Shown here piece after piece: positions 19,863 through 29,741 of a DNA stretch of 64,000 bases. This DNA comes from Pseudoips prasinana (Eukaryota; Arthropoda; Insecta; Lepidoptera; Nolidae). The notes beneath the pieces were generated by a model, which was not told the origin of the DNA, did not search any database, and saw only the letters and a program-made list of their open reading frames with translations. Position numbers and translations under genes: made by a program. The number at the start of each line of letters is the position of its first letter. Positions within the stretch are counted from its first letter, which is position 1. The DNA lies in assembly GCA_951640165.1 (NCBI GenBank), contig OX621255.1:7192001-7256000 (forward strand). Direction: 5' to 3'.

Positions 19863-20417
19863 TTTTCGTTCGTTTTCTTAAAAATTGGTTTTGTCAACAA
19901 TGCCAAATATTTAGTTAGTCTTTATCCGTAGTTTTAAAAATACTTTGTATTCATGAATAATTGTTCGCACCTTAAGGATCGTCCAAGTAATAGGGTAGTC
20001 AGAAAATTTGGAGGATACGTCAAGCCGTCCCTCCAAGCTGGAATCAACAAGAGGTTAAGACAAAAGACTAGGTACTTTACAGTTAGAGGGTTAAGACCCC
20101 TGATGTGATTTAACGACATTTGTTTATGACTACAGCTTGGAGAGACGGCTCGACCAATTTTTTCACCACGATAACTACAACTCATAAGAATTAATAATGA
20201 ATAATTAAATAACGTAAGATTAATGTTATACTTGGCGTATAAAGTAAATAGTATATATGTAAAAAAAGTCACTGTACCCATATGGGATCTCTTTTCTATA
20301 GTTTGGTTTTTCTATAGATAAAGTTTGATTGGTGGCATTTAACAAGATATCTTAATTATACCAGCTTAGATATCTTAATGTCCTACAAGCTTAATTATAC
20401 TATAAATATTGTAAAAT
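19863..20417. other. Intergenic, nothing recognised
   Basis: AT-rich, with a minus-strand open frame of 115 codons (19934-20281) that shows no domain and no homology I know. Short words 'ATATCTTAAT' and 'AAGCTTAATTATAC' repeat around 20345-20400. Confidence 0.35.
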
Positions 20418-20420
20418 AAA

Positions 20421-21444
20421 AAAAAACTTAAGTGTACTTATGTACACGCGTTAGAAGTTATACTTCTTAATATACAACTTGAACATAGTTATCAATTTTC
20501 ATACCACCTAGAACTAACGTCATGCTGTTATTTTTACGATGCACGCGCATTGTAAAAATTCACTCTCATACATTTTCATACCACCTAGAACTAACTTCAT
20601 GCTGTTAAATTTTTTGGTGTCGGTGTGCGCGCGCATCGTAAAAATTCACCCTCATAATTTTTCTCCATCGCGCCAAAAGAAGTATAACTTCAAAAATTCC
20701 ATAACATTTAAAAGACAAGAAATAAAGGATGATATCACCTATACATAAATGTTCACTTATATATTATTACTAACTATGAAGCATTGTTTTAATTTATGAT
20801 GCGTTAATGAGTTCAGTTATAAATTTAGTAGATTTCTTATCAAATAATTAGATCTGGTAACATACGAATTGACTGGGAAAGACTGAATGATTATTGTATA
20901 TTTTACTTCATTTACAGATTTAAAAGTTAAAAAACAAAAGAATAAAAACTTATTTTTAACAGCCTTTAAAAAAAGAGGTAAATGACCTGAATAAATTCAT
21001 GTATTCCGTTATTTTTCAAAATATGAGGGCGGTCAAACAATTGTTGTAAATTGAGCACGCGTTTCGTTTTGTAACATTTTATTTTCTTTACTTTATACCG
21101 AAGAATAAACAGACTGAGTAACTTATTGAGGTATTTACAAAAAATAAATGCCGCTTCTTCACCTCCTTGGCAGGATAGACAATGTACAGAATTCATTAGA
21201 CTCGAAACGTAGACCGACTCGAAATGAAGCTGAGTTTACGTAGGTACATTTTTTTTTTAAATTATACTTCTTTTGGCGCGATGGAGAAAAATGAAGAGAG
21301 TGAATTTTTACGATGCGCGCGCATCGTAAAAATAACAGCATGACGTTAGTTCTAGGTGGTATGAAAATTGATAACTATGTTCAAGTTGTATATTAAGAAG
21401 TATAACTTCTAACGCGTGTACATAAGTACACACAAGTTTTTTTT
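20421..21444. mobile_element. ~1-kb element with long terminal inverted repeats
   Basis: The left end 'GTGTACTTATGTACACGCG' followed by TTAGAAGTTATACTTC pairs with the right end over more than 110 bp, through 'TTTTCATACCACCTAGAACT' and 'CATGCTGTTATTTTTACGATG'. Near the left end a second partial copy of the inner arm (20573-20692) is stacked on the first, including a 'GTGCGCGCGCATCGTAAA' palindrome. The interior has no transposase, so it is a non-autonomous DNA transposon of undetermined superfamily. Confidence 0.8.
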
Positions 21445-21479
21445 ATTTAATTACAATCATTAGCCATATATTGTTTTTA

Positions 21480-21680
21480 AAAGACGACGCCCGCATTAGG
21501 GCATTTAATCCCTGTGTCGGGGCACTTTACAAACATATAATAGACGGACACAAATTACATCCAGACTCAAAACAACTATTAAAATTTATGGGTCACACAA
21601 ATCGTTGTCCGGCGCGGGACTGAACCCGCGACACGAAGCGACGAGGTGACGGTCTAGCCGCGGCGCCACACGTGTAGTCA
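21480..21680 (-). repeat. tRNA-headed SINE (family B), minus strand
   Basis: The minus strand carries 'GTGTGGCGCCGCGGCTAG', B box GGGTTCAGTCCCGCGCC, 'TGAGTCTGGATGTAATTTGT' and 'AAAGTGCCCCGACACAGGGA'. Copies in plus orientation: 32655, 36295 and 49030. Confidence 0.7.
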
Positions 21681-21699
21681 TATATTTTGCATGTCATCC

Positions 21700-22290
21700 A
21701 TTACAACCGGCTTACATACAGCTGTTACAAAAATAAAAGAATTGGATAATGGTAAAGCGTAAAAATACTTTGGGATTGCTCAAAGTGGCCACCTCCACTG
21801 GTAGACAATCTAACTCTCTTGCCACTTGAGTTGATGCCTAATCATGTCTAAAGTAGACCTAACCTTCAGCGACTTATAATCTTGCTGATGAGTTCTTCCC
21901 TTGTTACCCAAGCGTGTAGTGTATTTCTGTCTAAAAAGTGTAGAAATATAATTTCCTAGAATATTGCTACTCCATTACCTTACACACTGTATATAAAGAA
22001 GAGAGTGTTTAGTATGTTCAAATGGATTTAATCCAATCATTATTTAAGACACTAATTTAGAACTGGACTGTGAAGTTCCTTGCTTGTTCATTTTAGGTGA
22101 CAAGATAGCCATCATAAGACAATGAAGTCTACACATTGAAATTTTACAAGTTAAAGGGATTCTAATTCATTTAATGATATTAAATATAATCCCAGTACAC
22201 TTACAACTACCGCCTTTTGCAACTTATTTTTTCCTTCTCCACCAAATGCTTGTCTGGAAGAGATCACACGACAAATGATGAGAATGCCAA
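21700..22290. other. Intergenic, no gene recognised
   Basis: AT-rich DNA with no convincing open frame. The end near 22245 ('GCTTGTCTGGAAGAGATCAC') resembles a LINE tail word also seen near 47752. Confidence 0.35.
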
Positions 22291-22292
22291 TT

Positions 22293-22433
22293 GTACAGAC
22301 GCCAGCACATCAAGCTACCCCAATCTGTCAAATTTCCGCAATTGAAAGTGCACCTTATGCTTTTGTGGTAAAGTTGAAAATCTATAAAAGAAATTTAACA
22401 TATTGGGGTAGCTGGATGTGCTGGCGTCTGTAC
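22293..22433. mobile_element. ~140-bp MITE, GTACAGACGCCAGCACATC ends (copy 1)
   Basis: Perfect inverted ends GTACAGACGCCAGCACATC... / ...ATGTGCTGGCGTCTGTAC and a nearly palindromic interior with 'AGCTACCCCAATCTGTCAAA'. Full copies: 27297-27434, 52083-52223, 62144-62283; partial: 43460-43568. Confidence 0.8.
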
Positions 22434-22462
22434 CTATACATATTATATTTCCTTTATAATAT

Positions 22463-22950
22463 ACTAGCTGTGCCCCACCATATGAGTTTGATACTCTAGT
22501 TTGAATGACATTACCTCGATGTTATAAAATCAATATTCATTTAAATTCGGTAGTATTTTTACACCTTTCAGTTACACACAAATACTTTAAATTTACTGTA
22601 CGTTTGATGATTGTTCGAGGTAACAACCCATCGATCAAATGTACCCTCGAAGAAAAGACCCGTCGAGGAAGAGATCCTTCGAGTTAGTGATCTTTCGAGG
22701 TAACGAACCATCGATGAAGTGTACCGTCGAGGTAGAGACATCGAGGCAAAGATATTATATCGAGGTAATGTCATTCGAACTAGAGTATCAAACTCCCACC
22801 ATTTTACCCATGTTAATCTTTATAAATTATAGCCTATGTGTTAATCCAGGGTGTCTGGTAACTTCATAATAAATTTTATTAAAATCACTCCCAGCCTTTT
22901 AGACATGAAGATGTACTCATAAACTTTCGCCTTTGTAATACTGGTGTGAT
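22463..22950 (-). mobile_element. Helitron-like element split by a hAT-like MITE
   Basis: The outer parts, 'ACTAGCTGTGCCCC' and 'TTTTACCC..GTTAATCTTTATAAATTATA' to 'CACTCCCAGCC' and 'ACTTTCGCCTTTGTAATA', form one Helitron-like copy interrupted at 22482-22794. Confidence 0.65.
22482..22794. mobile_element. hAT-like MITE nested in a Helitron, 8-bp target duplication
   Basis: Inverted ends built on AGTTTGATACTCTAGTT..GAATGACATTACCTCGAT are flanked by the direct repeat CCCACCAT (22474-22481 and 22795-22802). The interior contains at least five spaced TCGAGG words (TCGAGGTAAC, TCGAGGAAGA, TCGAGGTAGA, TCGAGGCAAA) and two ATCGAT(C/G)AA words. No ORF of note. Confidence 0.75.
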
Positions 22951-22958
22951 AATATTAT

Positions 22959-23135
22959 ACTAGCTGTGCCCCGCGGTTTTACCCGCGTTATACTTTATAA
23001 ATTATAGCCTAGGTTAATCCAGGGTGTCAGCTAGATCCATACCAAATTTTATTAAAATCACTCCAGCCCTTTAGACATGAAGAAGTAACAAACATACACA
23101 CTCACAAACTCTGGCCTTTATAATATTAGTAGGAT
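22959..23135 (-). mobile_element. Helitron-like element, minus strand
   Basis: A complete main-subfamily copy: plus strand 'ACTAGCTGTGCCCCGCGG' with the CGCGGTTTTACCCGCG hairpin, to 'CTTTATAATATTAGTAGGAT'. A (TA)n run follows at 23136-23150. Confidence 0.75.
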
Positions 23136-23740
23136 ATATATATATATATATTGAGATAATTTATTGTGTTTTGATGCAATAAAGTGTAATCTATTCTATT
23201 ATCCATTCACAATAAATAATGTGGAATATCATTGGACAATTTCAAATGTAAATTGATATTCTTGTTGTTACCTATTATAAAAGTAAATTTAATAATCCAT
23301 GTGATTGATCAAATAGCATTGACATAGTGGAAAAAGGATTTGTACTCAGAGGGAGACCTTTAAGTATACCAAACTTCCTACACCATTTGTCCCTTGTCCA
23401 GTGAAGCTGTGAAAGGCTCCTAGGCCAACTAAATATCATTTAAAAAAAAAACACTGAGAAAATCTCACCTCTGGAAGGAAGCTGTCATGTAAAACATTAA
23501 ATAGGCTTTAATCTGTTCAGGTAGAGATACATTTCTATAATGTACTCTGTGGATACATTGACTATGGTGACCTAGAAAGCAAATGTGGTGTGTTCCACAA
23601 GTAATGGGGCACTTATTATCATTTCTTACATGCTCAAACAATTACTAACTCAAAAGATTTTATGGATGCTACTGATAATGTGATACGCATAGTCAAGTTA
23701 TGGGCATACATAAATTAGATTACCATTGACTTGCCAATTA

Positions 23741-23888
23741 TCACACTAATATTATAAAGGCTAAAGTTTGTGAGTGTGCAAGTGTGTATGTTTGTTCCTT
23801 CTTCACATGTAAACTGACACCCTAGATTAACACATAGGCTAAAATTCATAAAATTTAACCCAGGTAAAACTGCAGGGCACAGCTAGTA
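23741..23888 (+). mobile_element. Helitron-like element, plus strand
   Basis: Starts TCACACTAATATTATAAAGG and ends 'GGTAAAACTGCAGGGCACAG' CTAGT. Slightly shorter than the full copies. Confidence 0.7.
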
Positions 23889-24383
23889 ATTCTAGAAAAA
23901 GAACCTCTATAGACCCTGGGGGTCTATAGAGGGGTTGTGAAACTTCAATAGGGAAGATGCAAAAAGTTGGGAAAGCTAGTCATAGGGTCGCAAATGAATT
24001 TGGGGTTTTATGATTAAGTCTGCTGCAAATACATAAAAGTTTAGCGCGAAGTACCAAAATTCAGGCTAGTACTTTGTCTCTTGACAACCACCTAACCTCT
24101 GATTGATAAAGTACATTTTGGTGGAGTGCTTTCAATTCTTCACAAATTTTAATGATGTATTTATCCGAACCCTATGAAATTGAATAAAAATTTTGGATAT
24201 GTGTCACAAATTAAAAGTAACATAGAAAACATGCAGGTACTAAACGGGTAGGGGGGTCGCGTGATGAAAATGGTTGAAAAACACTGCTTTAAGACAACTA
24301 CCACACTATAGTAGCAGGATACTCTGAAGAGTAATCAGTATAAAAGATTGAATATGTGCCTGAAATAAAACAAAAGAACTATG
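23889..24383. other. 3' flank of POP4, nothing recognised
   Basis: Contains an imperfect palindrome around 'CCTCTATAGACCCTGGGGGT' (about 23903-23935) and otherwise low-complexity sequence. Confidence 0.4.
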
Positions 24384-25016
24384 TTACAAGTCTGGGTGTA
24401 TATGACCCTTCACTTTTTTATTAGACCTTTCTGCAGGTCTCACCGCAAAATGTTTACCAAACAATGTAACCTTACATTTACTCATATATAATTCAAATAC
24501 ATTTTCTCTTTTAGGTATAGTTGTCACTTTATTATCTTTAGATACAATTTTAAATGTATTTCTAGTGTCCATGATACAAATACCCATCTTTCCAACATAA
24601 CTTGGACATTTGGAACGAATAACATGCAACATGCTGCCATGAAAATCGGACTTGTACAATGATAATGTAAAGCTTTCCCAAGCTTTACTAGTGCAGTCGG
24701 GTGTGGGCTTATCTAATTCTAACACTTCATTTATATAGCTTAACCAAATTTGGTAAAGTGGCAACGCGTCATCATATTTCACACTGTTTCTAGGTATCGC
24801 ATAAAATCCAAGCGATTTTTTCTCCTTCCTGGTCAGAACTTTAACTTTCTTCCTCTTCGTTTTCCTTTTCTGAGTTTTGCTTCTTTTTTTTGCTAATACG
24901 AAATCAGTTTTTAGCTCAGCTTCTACATTTTGCGCACTTGACCGTGGTACGTTAGATTTTAGAAAACTAATTATTGCTTCTGCTGCATCTTTGTTAAATG
25001 TCTCGTCTAAAGACAT
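24384..25016 (-). CDS. POP4: Ribonuclease P/MRP protein subunit p29
   Basis: An intact single-exon ORF of 210 aa, close to the usual 200-220. POP4/Rpp29 is an Sm-like RNA-binding subunit of nuclear RNase P (tRNA 5' processing) and RNase MRP (pre-rRNA cleavage). It has a lysine/arginine-rich stretch at about 43-67 (likely nuclear targeting and RNA contact). The UPF0086/Rpp29 fold runs from about 117 to 200: 'FHGSMLHVIRSKCPSYVGKM' (125-144), GI..DTRNTFKIVSK, a TTIPKRENVFEL segment and a closing FGKHFAVRPAERSNKK. The HG..L.V..SKCPS and NTF..V motifs are diagnostic. The start ATG at 25016 is the only early Met in frame. Confidence 0.93.
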   Translation of the reverse strand: MSLDETFNKDAAEAIISFLKSNVPRSSAQNVEAELKTDFVLAKKRSKTQKRKTKRKKVKVLTRKEKKSLGFYAIPRNSVKYDDALPLYQIWLSYINEVLELDKPTPDCTSKAWESFTLSLYKSDFHGSMLHVIRSKCPSYVGKMGICIMDTRNTFKIVSKDNKVTTIPKRENVFELYMSKCKVTLFGKHFAVRPAERSNKKVKGHIHPDL

Positions 25017-25165
25017 TTTCCAATAATATTTGGCTCAATAAATGATCTGATATTCTTTATGAAAATCACTAAAGCAACTTACAATGCATGCTGTAATGTT
25101 GTTATTGTATTTTAGTTAAATGACATAATACCCATGTGTTGTGTGTTTAGTCAACACTTGACAAG

Positions 25166-25268
25166 TACATGACACTGGCAGAAATTGCTGGACTCAAAGA
25201 TCACTTTTTTTTTTTTATTAATGGCAATCTGCCGTTACTTTCAGCAAGTCTGCCAGTGTCTTGTAATG
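25166..25268. repeat. Small inverted-repeat element (GACACTGGCAG ends)
   Basis: 'GACACTGGCAGAAATTGCTG' pairs with 'TTTCAGCAAGTCTGCCAGTGTC' across ~100 bp that contain a T-run. A lone 'TTGACACTGGCAGTTGGCAC' at about 26453 shares the end. Tentative MITE. Confidence 0.45.
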
Positions 25269-25539
25269 GCTACACATGGGATAATGCAGGATTATGTTTT
25301 ATATTTATAATAGATACTAAATTGTGGTACGATTTTGATACCTGGAACAAAAACAAACATAAATCATTGTTAGTTATTTATATATATTTACATAAATTAA
25401 ACACAGAAATACATATATATACATACATGTCCTATAATTTTATTTTGTTAGTTGATATATTTTTAATAAACGTACTAATCATTTGAGGATCAGGAAAAAA
25501 TTAAAGGAGGTGTCGAACATTCACTGGTTGCTCAATTTT

Positions 25540-26310
25540 TTATTTTGAAATTATTTGTTTTAATGGTAACGAGTTATATAACTGGCAACATAAGAAAATG
25601 TGATCAAGAGTGCCGTCATCCAAGCCCCACTCGCATAGGGAATTGTCACGCACCCTGATCTTGCGCAAGAACACTGGAGTGCAACAAAATCCAAGCCTGA
25701 TTCTAAATATTACAGAAGTGACGGTTTTGCAAACTTTTTTAAATTTATAAAACCAAGGCTTAATTGGAATGTTGGGTTGAATAGATGCGTATTTGCACCC
25801 CTTAGTTTTACTGGTCACAATCCAGGAGGACTGCCAGGAGTCAAAAAGATCGGTCTTCGCACTATACAGCATATCATAAATTTGGACAGAATAATGCTTC
25901 ATATCTGCAGAACTAGAATTTATGGCCGCTTTAGCAGCCTCATCCGCATATTCGTTTCCGCTAATACCCACATGAGCCGGAATCCATACATACAAGCAGC
26001 ACTTCAACCTCTTTAAGAGAGCACAAATACAAGATTCTTCTTATTTCAAAGATAACTGGGCTGCGGAGTTTATCTTTAAAAGGATTTTTAACTATTGCGT
26101 CTAGGGCGCTTTTAGAGTCCGAAAAAATTATTGCCTTGGATATAATGGTATGACTGAAAATAAACTGACAAGCTTCGAGAATACCTATACACTCTCCAGT
26201 AAAAACTGAAGCTTCAGTAGGGCACTGGAATTGAAGAGTAATACGAGAATTGGAGTAGAATACAGAGATACCAGTTTTACTGTTTGGAGTCAATTTAGAG
26301 GCATCCGTGT
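25540..26310 (-). pseudogene. Non-LTR retrotransposon RNase H domain and C-terminus, frameshifted
   Basis: Two overlapping minus-strand frames carry one RNase H domain: 'TEASVFTGECIGILEACQFI' and 'AIIFSDSKSALDAI' in the first, then 'WIPAHVGISGNEYADEAAKA' in the second. The acidic E and D, the H of AHVG and the final D of EYADE are all visible. A frameshift near 25990-26030 separates the halves. The downstream 'SVIFRIRLGFC..LCEWGLDDGTLDHIFLCC' is the usual cysteine-rich C-terminus of I-clade-type elements. The 5' reverse transcriptase is missing. Dead fragment. Confidence 0.75.
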
Positions 26311-26489
26311 AAAACCTGTGATAATCTTGCCACTTATCATGAATTAAAGAGGATAGAAGGGCAAAAAGGGAAGATATTATAATATATTATAACTGGACTT
26401 TACTGGACTAACCAGCAGATTGCCATAAAGGAAAAAACAAAAAAAAAAACACTTGACACTGGCAGTTGGCACAAATTGTTGATTTTGAT

Positions 26490-26870
26490 TCCATTTTACG
26501 GCTCTATCTTCTTTGGCCTTATGAGCTTTCAGTAAATATATTGTTATATCATTTATTTTCGTCATTGAGGCAATGACAAGTATGTCATTGCCTCAATGAC
26601 GAAAATAAAGTCCGTCACAGTCGAGTCATAGATAGTTCTTGTCCTACCCCAGTAAACTGGTGGAGACTTTACACAGGCTATCAGATTCACAGAAAATCGC
26701 AATTCATGGTAATATGGCACTTTCCTTCACTTGTGTACGTTGTCGAAGATGTTATGTCTAAAAATCCACCATATTTACACAAAAAAACTCGAATTTACAC
26801 CAGTTTTTAAAAATCAAACAATGCCCCGATGCGTCTTTTTCCGCGTTGGCGCCAAAACTCCAAATTGTTG
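26490..26870 (-). repeat. Dispersed ~300-370-bp repeat (copy 2 of 3)
   Basis: Shares with 28870-29225, in the same order and strand, 'TTACGGCTCT..CTTCTTTGGCC', 'AAAGTCCGTCACAGT', 'TCCTACCCCAGTAAA', 'GGCAC/ATTTCC' and 'CCGCGTTGGCGCCAAAAC'. The shorter copy at 17095 covers the middle. The minus-strand ORF starting at 26565 is broken in the other copies, so it is not treated as a gene. Confidence 0.65.
26552..26609. repeat. Perfect 27-bp inverted repeat, 4-nt loop
   Basis: Arms 26552-26578 and 26583-26609 (TTTATTTTCGTCATTGAGG... and its exact complement) are separated by AGTA. The related copy near 28915-28950 lacks this palindrome, so it arose locally, perhaps by templated repair. Confidence 0.85.
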
Positions 26871-27296
26871 AAATATTCAGCAGATTGCCATAATTAAAAA
26901 AAAATGTCAATTCTGTCTAGTAAACTCAGAGCAAAGAAAGTAGCGATCCTCACAAAAAATCCACAAAGAAGGAACCGATTATTGTGACTTATCTATATTT
27001 AATTTTTAAAATTAGTAATTTTGCATTTAATCATTTTAAAACGCAATTTAAGAGATCGTTATTACGATTATAGCTACAAATGAGAGTGAATGTAGACACG
27101 CATTAATAGTCTATTCTAAAATATAGCTTTACGGTAAATGGTAAAATATTTTTTAAGTGTATGTAAGCTTTGGGCTAAACTTATAGGTGTATTTTTATAT
27201 CTATTTCTCCGTAGTTTAAAACTACATACAAACAGATACAAAAAAAATACAGTTTCAAATTAATGTGTCTACAAAATATAAACATTGTGTATGTAT

Positions 27297-27434
27297 GTAC
27301 AGACGCCAGCACATCCAGCAACCCCAATCTGTCAAATTTCTTTAGATATTCACATTAATCGCATAAGCATAAGGTTCACTTTCAATTGGGGAAATTTGAC
27401 AGATTGGGGTAGCTTAATGTGCTGGCATCTGTAC
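27297..27434. mobile_element. ~140-bp MITE, GTACAGACGCC ends (copy 2)
   Basis: Both ends match copy 1; the right end reads GGCATCTGTAC, with one change in the inverted repeat. Confidence 0.8.
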
Positions 27435-27525
27435 ATGAAATGAAAAAAGGTTAGACCACTTAACCTTTTTAAATTCATGTATCAAATATAAATGTATATA
27501 AATCTAGTATATTGATAGCCTTATC

Positions 27526-27695
27526 TCTACTATATAAAAATAAGTCGGGTTTTCCTTCCTGACGCTATAACTCCAGAACGCACGAACCGATTTCCACGGT
27601 TTTGCATTCGTTGGAAAGGTCTCGGGCTCCGTGAGGTTTATAGCAAATAAAATTTATAAAATTTAACGCGGGTAATACCGCGGGGCACAGCTAGT
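27526..27695 (+). mobile_element. Helitron-like element, chimeric 5' half
   Basis: Starts 'TCTACTATATAAAAATAAGT' with 'CTCCAGAACGCACGAACCGA', a 5' type unlike the main subfamily, yet ends in the shared 'AACGCGGGTAATACCGCG' hairpin, GGGCACAG and CTAGT. Confidence 0.65.
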
Positions 27696-27904
27696 TACTG
27701 GTATATATTAGTATATAAAAATAACTAATAACCATTGTTCAAATTGATTTATCTCTTGGCTTTTGGTATTTGACTTAATTTAAAGTTAAGTTTCAGCCAA
27801 GAAATTCTGGATATTCAGTAATTAAAAAAAAAACTGAAATTTCTGAACGATGTACAAAACTAAACTGACATTTATCATATACCTTTATGGGATACTGCTG
27901 CTTT

Positions 27905-28726
27905 GTTCCCAAATTTATATATTACGTTATTGTCCATTAAGGAAAGATTCGGCCCTCCTTGGAAAAGTTGACCAAATTTTACGTGACACCGTATCATCAT
28001 CATCATCATATCAGCCGAAACACGTCCACAGCTGGACAAAGGCCTCCCCAAAGGATCTCCACAATAGCCGGTCCTGTCCTTCTCGCATTCAGCGGCTTCC
28101 CCTATGCTCAATTTTAAATTTACACCTGGATGACCGTGCCTGGGTACAAGCGACTCTTCCTGTACGCATGGGTGGCTTTGGCATCCGTAAAATTACTAGC
28201 GTTATCCAGTTATAAGTAAACTAATATTAGTAAAATTCTTTCGCCTGCTCAAGTTAGTTCAGAGGAAAATGTGTTAATAGAAACAGCGCAGGGTGCCTGT
28301 CTACTGGGTGTAGGAGAATGGAAGTCGGGTTTATGGATACAGGCGTTACCGTCGCCCAACATAGGTATTATGCTCGACGCTTTTCGCGTCGCTGCTGGCC
28401 TTCCTCTAGCTGTCTTTTACGTTGCTCCTCATCTTTGTATGTGTGGGGAAGCGGCCGATCACCTTGGACGCCATGGTCTATCATGTTGCCGTAGCGTGGG
28501 CAGAATCTCATGCCACAGTAGCATCAATGACATAATCCGTCGGGCTCTTTCCAGCGTAGACGTCCCAGCCCCTGGTGGGCCCCTGGTGTGTGACGCAACA
28601 TGTGGCGACACCTTCGCGCTCTACCATTTTCCCCATACGTCGGGATCTGAGGGCGCTGCTGCTGCTTTAGTGGAAACCCTAAAACGGCGCAAATACACTA
28701 GGTATATTGGCTGTAAATTTATTTGA
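27905..28726 (+). pseudogene. Reverse-transcriptase C-terminal remnant of a non-LTR element, with inserted repeat
   Basis: The pieces in order are 'LLGKVDQILRDTV', then after an inserted repeat (27990-28100) 'LHLDDRAWVQATLPVRMGGF' GIRK, and from 28271 a frame with LGVGEWKSGLWIQALPSP, 'CGEAADHLGRHGLSCCRS' VGR and 'INDIIRRALSSVDVPAPG'. This matches the C-terminal zinc-finger-like CG..D..GRHGLSC..S.GR..RH region of a retrotransposon family common in invertebrates. The segment between the last motif and 'CDATCGDTFA' is shorter than usual, an internal deletion. Not functional. Confidence 0.6.
27990..28100 (+). repeat. 'CAGCCGAAACACGTCCACAGCTGGACAAAGG' family insertion
   Basis: 'ATCATCATCATCATATCAGC', 'GCTGGACAAAGGCCTCCCCA' and 'GGATCTCCACAATAGCCGGT' interrupt the retroelement frame at 27905-28726. 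Confidence 0.6.
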
Positions 28727-28869
28727 GCCGTTAGGGGTAGAAACCTTAGGATCATTTGGCCCAAAGGTACATCTAGTATTTTGCGAAATCGCAAAACGAT
28801 TGATAGACGCTTCCCATGACCAGAGGGCTGGCCAGTTCTAGTTCTATCGGCATAGCCATCCTTTTTTTA

Positions 28870-29225
28870 TTCAGTTTTACGGCTCTGGCTTCTTTGGCCT
28901 TCAGTAAAATATATTTTTATTTCATTTATATTTCGTCATTGGCCAATGTCAAGTAAAGTCCGTCACAGTCAAGTCATACAATATTGTCCTTGTCCTACCC
29001 CAGTAAAGCAGTGGAGACTTTACTAGAGGCTTATATGGAGTTTTAGATTCAACACAGAAAATCGCAATTCATGGCAATATGGCACTTTCCTCCACTTGGG
29101 TACGTTGTCCATGTTGTAATGTCTAAAAATCCACCATATTTACACATAAAAACTCGAATTTACATCAGTTTTTGAAAATGAAACACTGCCCTGATGCGTG
29201 TTTTTCCGCGTTGGCGCCAAAACCG
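28870..29225 (-). repeat. Dispersed ~300-370-bp repeat (copy 3 of 3)
   Basis: Same order of words as 26490-26870; see that entry. It lies ~440 bp upstream of the aldo-keto reductase start codon. Confidence 0.65.
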
Positions 29226-29487
29226 CATTGCCATACGGCGTGGCAATGCGGCTAGCCTTCCACTTTTCCCATCTACGATGCGGATACATTATTCGACGCC
29301 TATTAGTTTAAATAGGATTTCTCTAGTTTTATCTAATTATTGTTAGTTTATATATTGTAATTAGATCCTTTATTTAATCTAGCTTTAAATAGTTAAATTA
29401 AATAAAGGATATAATACTTTTTAAATGAATATAAGTTTTTTTACTCCATCAGGAATTGTTAGTATTTTATTGGCAGCACTGACAGCG

Positions 29488-29520
29488 TATAAATATGCTC
29501 TCAGTTTGTTTTTATCAGTC
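29488..29520 (+). promoter_or_regulatory. Core promoter of the aldo-keto reductase: TATA box plus initiator
   Basis: TATAAATA at 29488-29495 is followed by ATCAGTC with the likely +1 A at 29517, a spacing of 29 bp. TCAGT is the arthropod initiator consensus. This predicts a ~150-nt 5' UTR before the ATG at 29667. Further TCAGTC repeats at 29525-29533 could give alternative starts. Confidence 0.65.
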
Positions 29521-29666
29521 ACTGTCAGTCAGTCACCTTCGAGGTGTTCATTATAAAGGTTGCTGACTGAGTTAGGATAGTTTGTTGCTCTATCTGCACA
29601 TTTCGCGTATATCATTCTATACTTTACCTATAGGATTTAGTGAGATATTTCGTTAATTTATCTACA

Positions 29667-29741
29667 ATGGCGGCTAAAGTTCATAACATAGAACTCAATA
29701 ATGGTTTAGAAATCCCTCTTGTCGGTCTTGGGACATATTCA
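29667..29741 (+). CDS. Aldo-keto reductase exon 1
   Basis: 25 codons, [20 protein letters not shown] then LGTYS. Donor TCA|GTAAGT. Confidence 0.9.

Noticed and set aside
26377..26565. Minus-strand ORF as a possible first exon of a gene
   Set aside because: It overlaps a dispersed repeat that is broken in the other copies, and no good splice donor was found.
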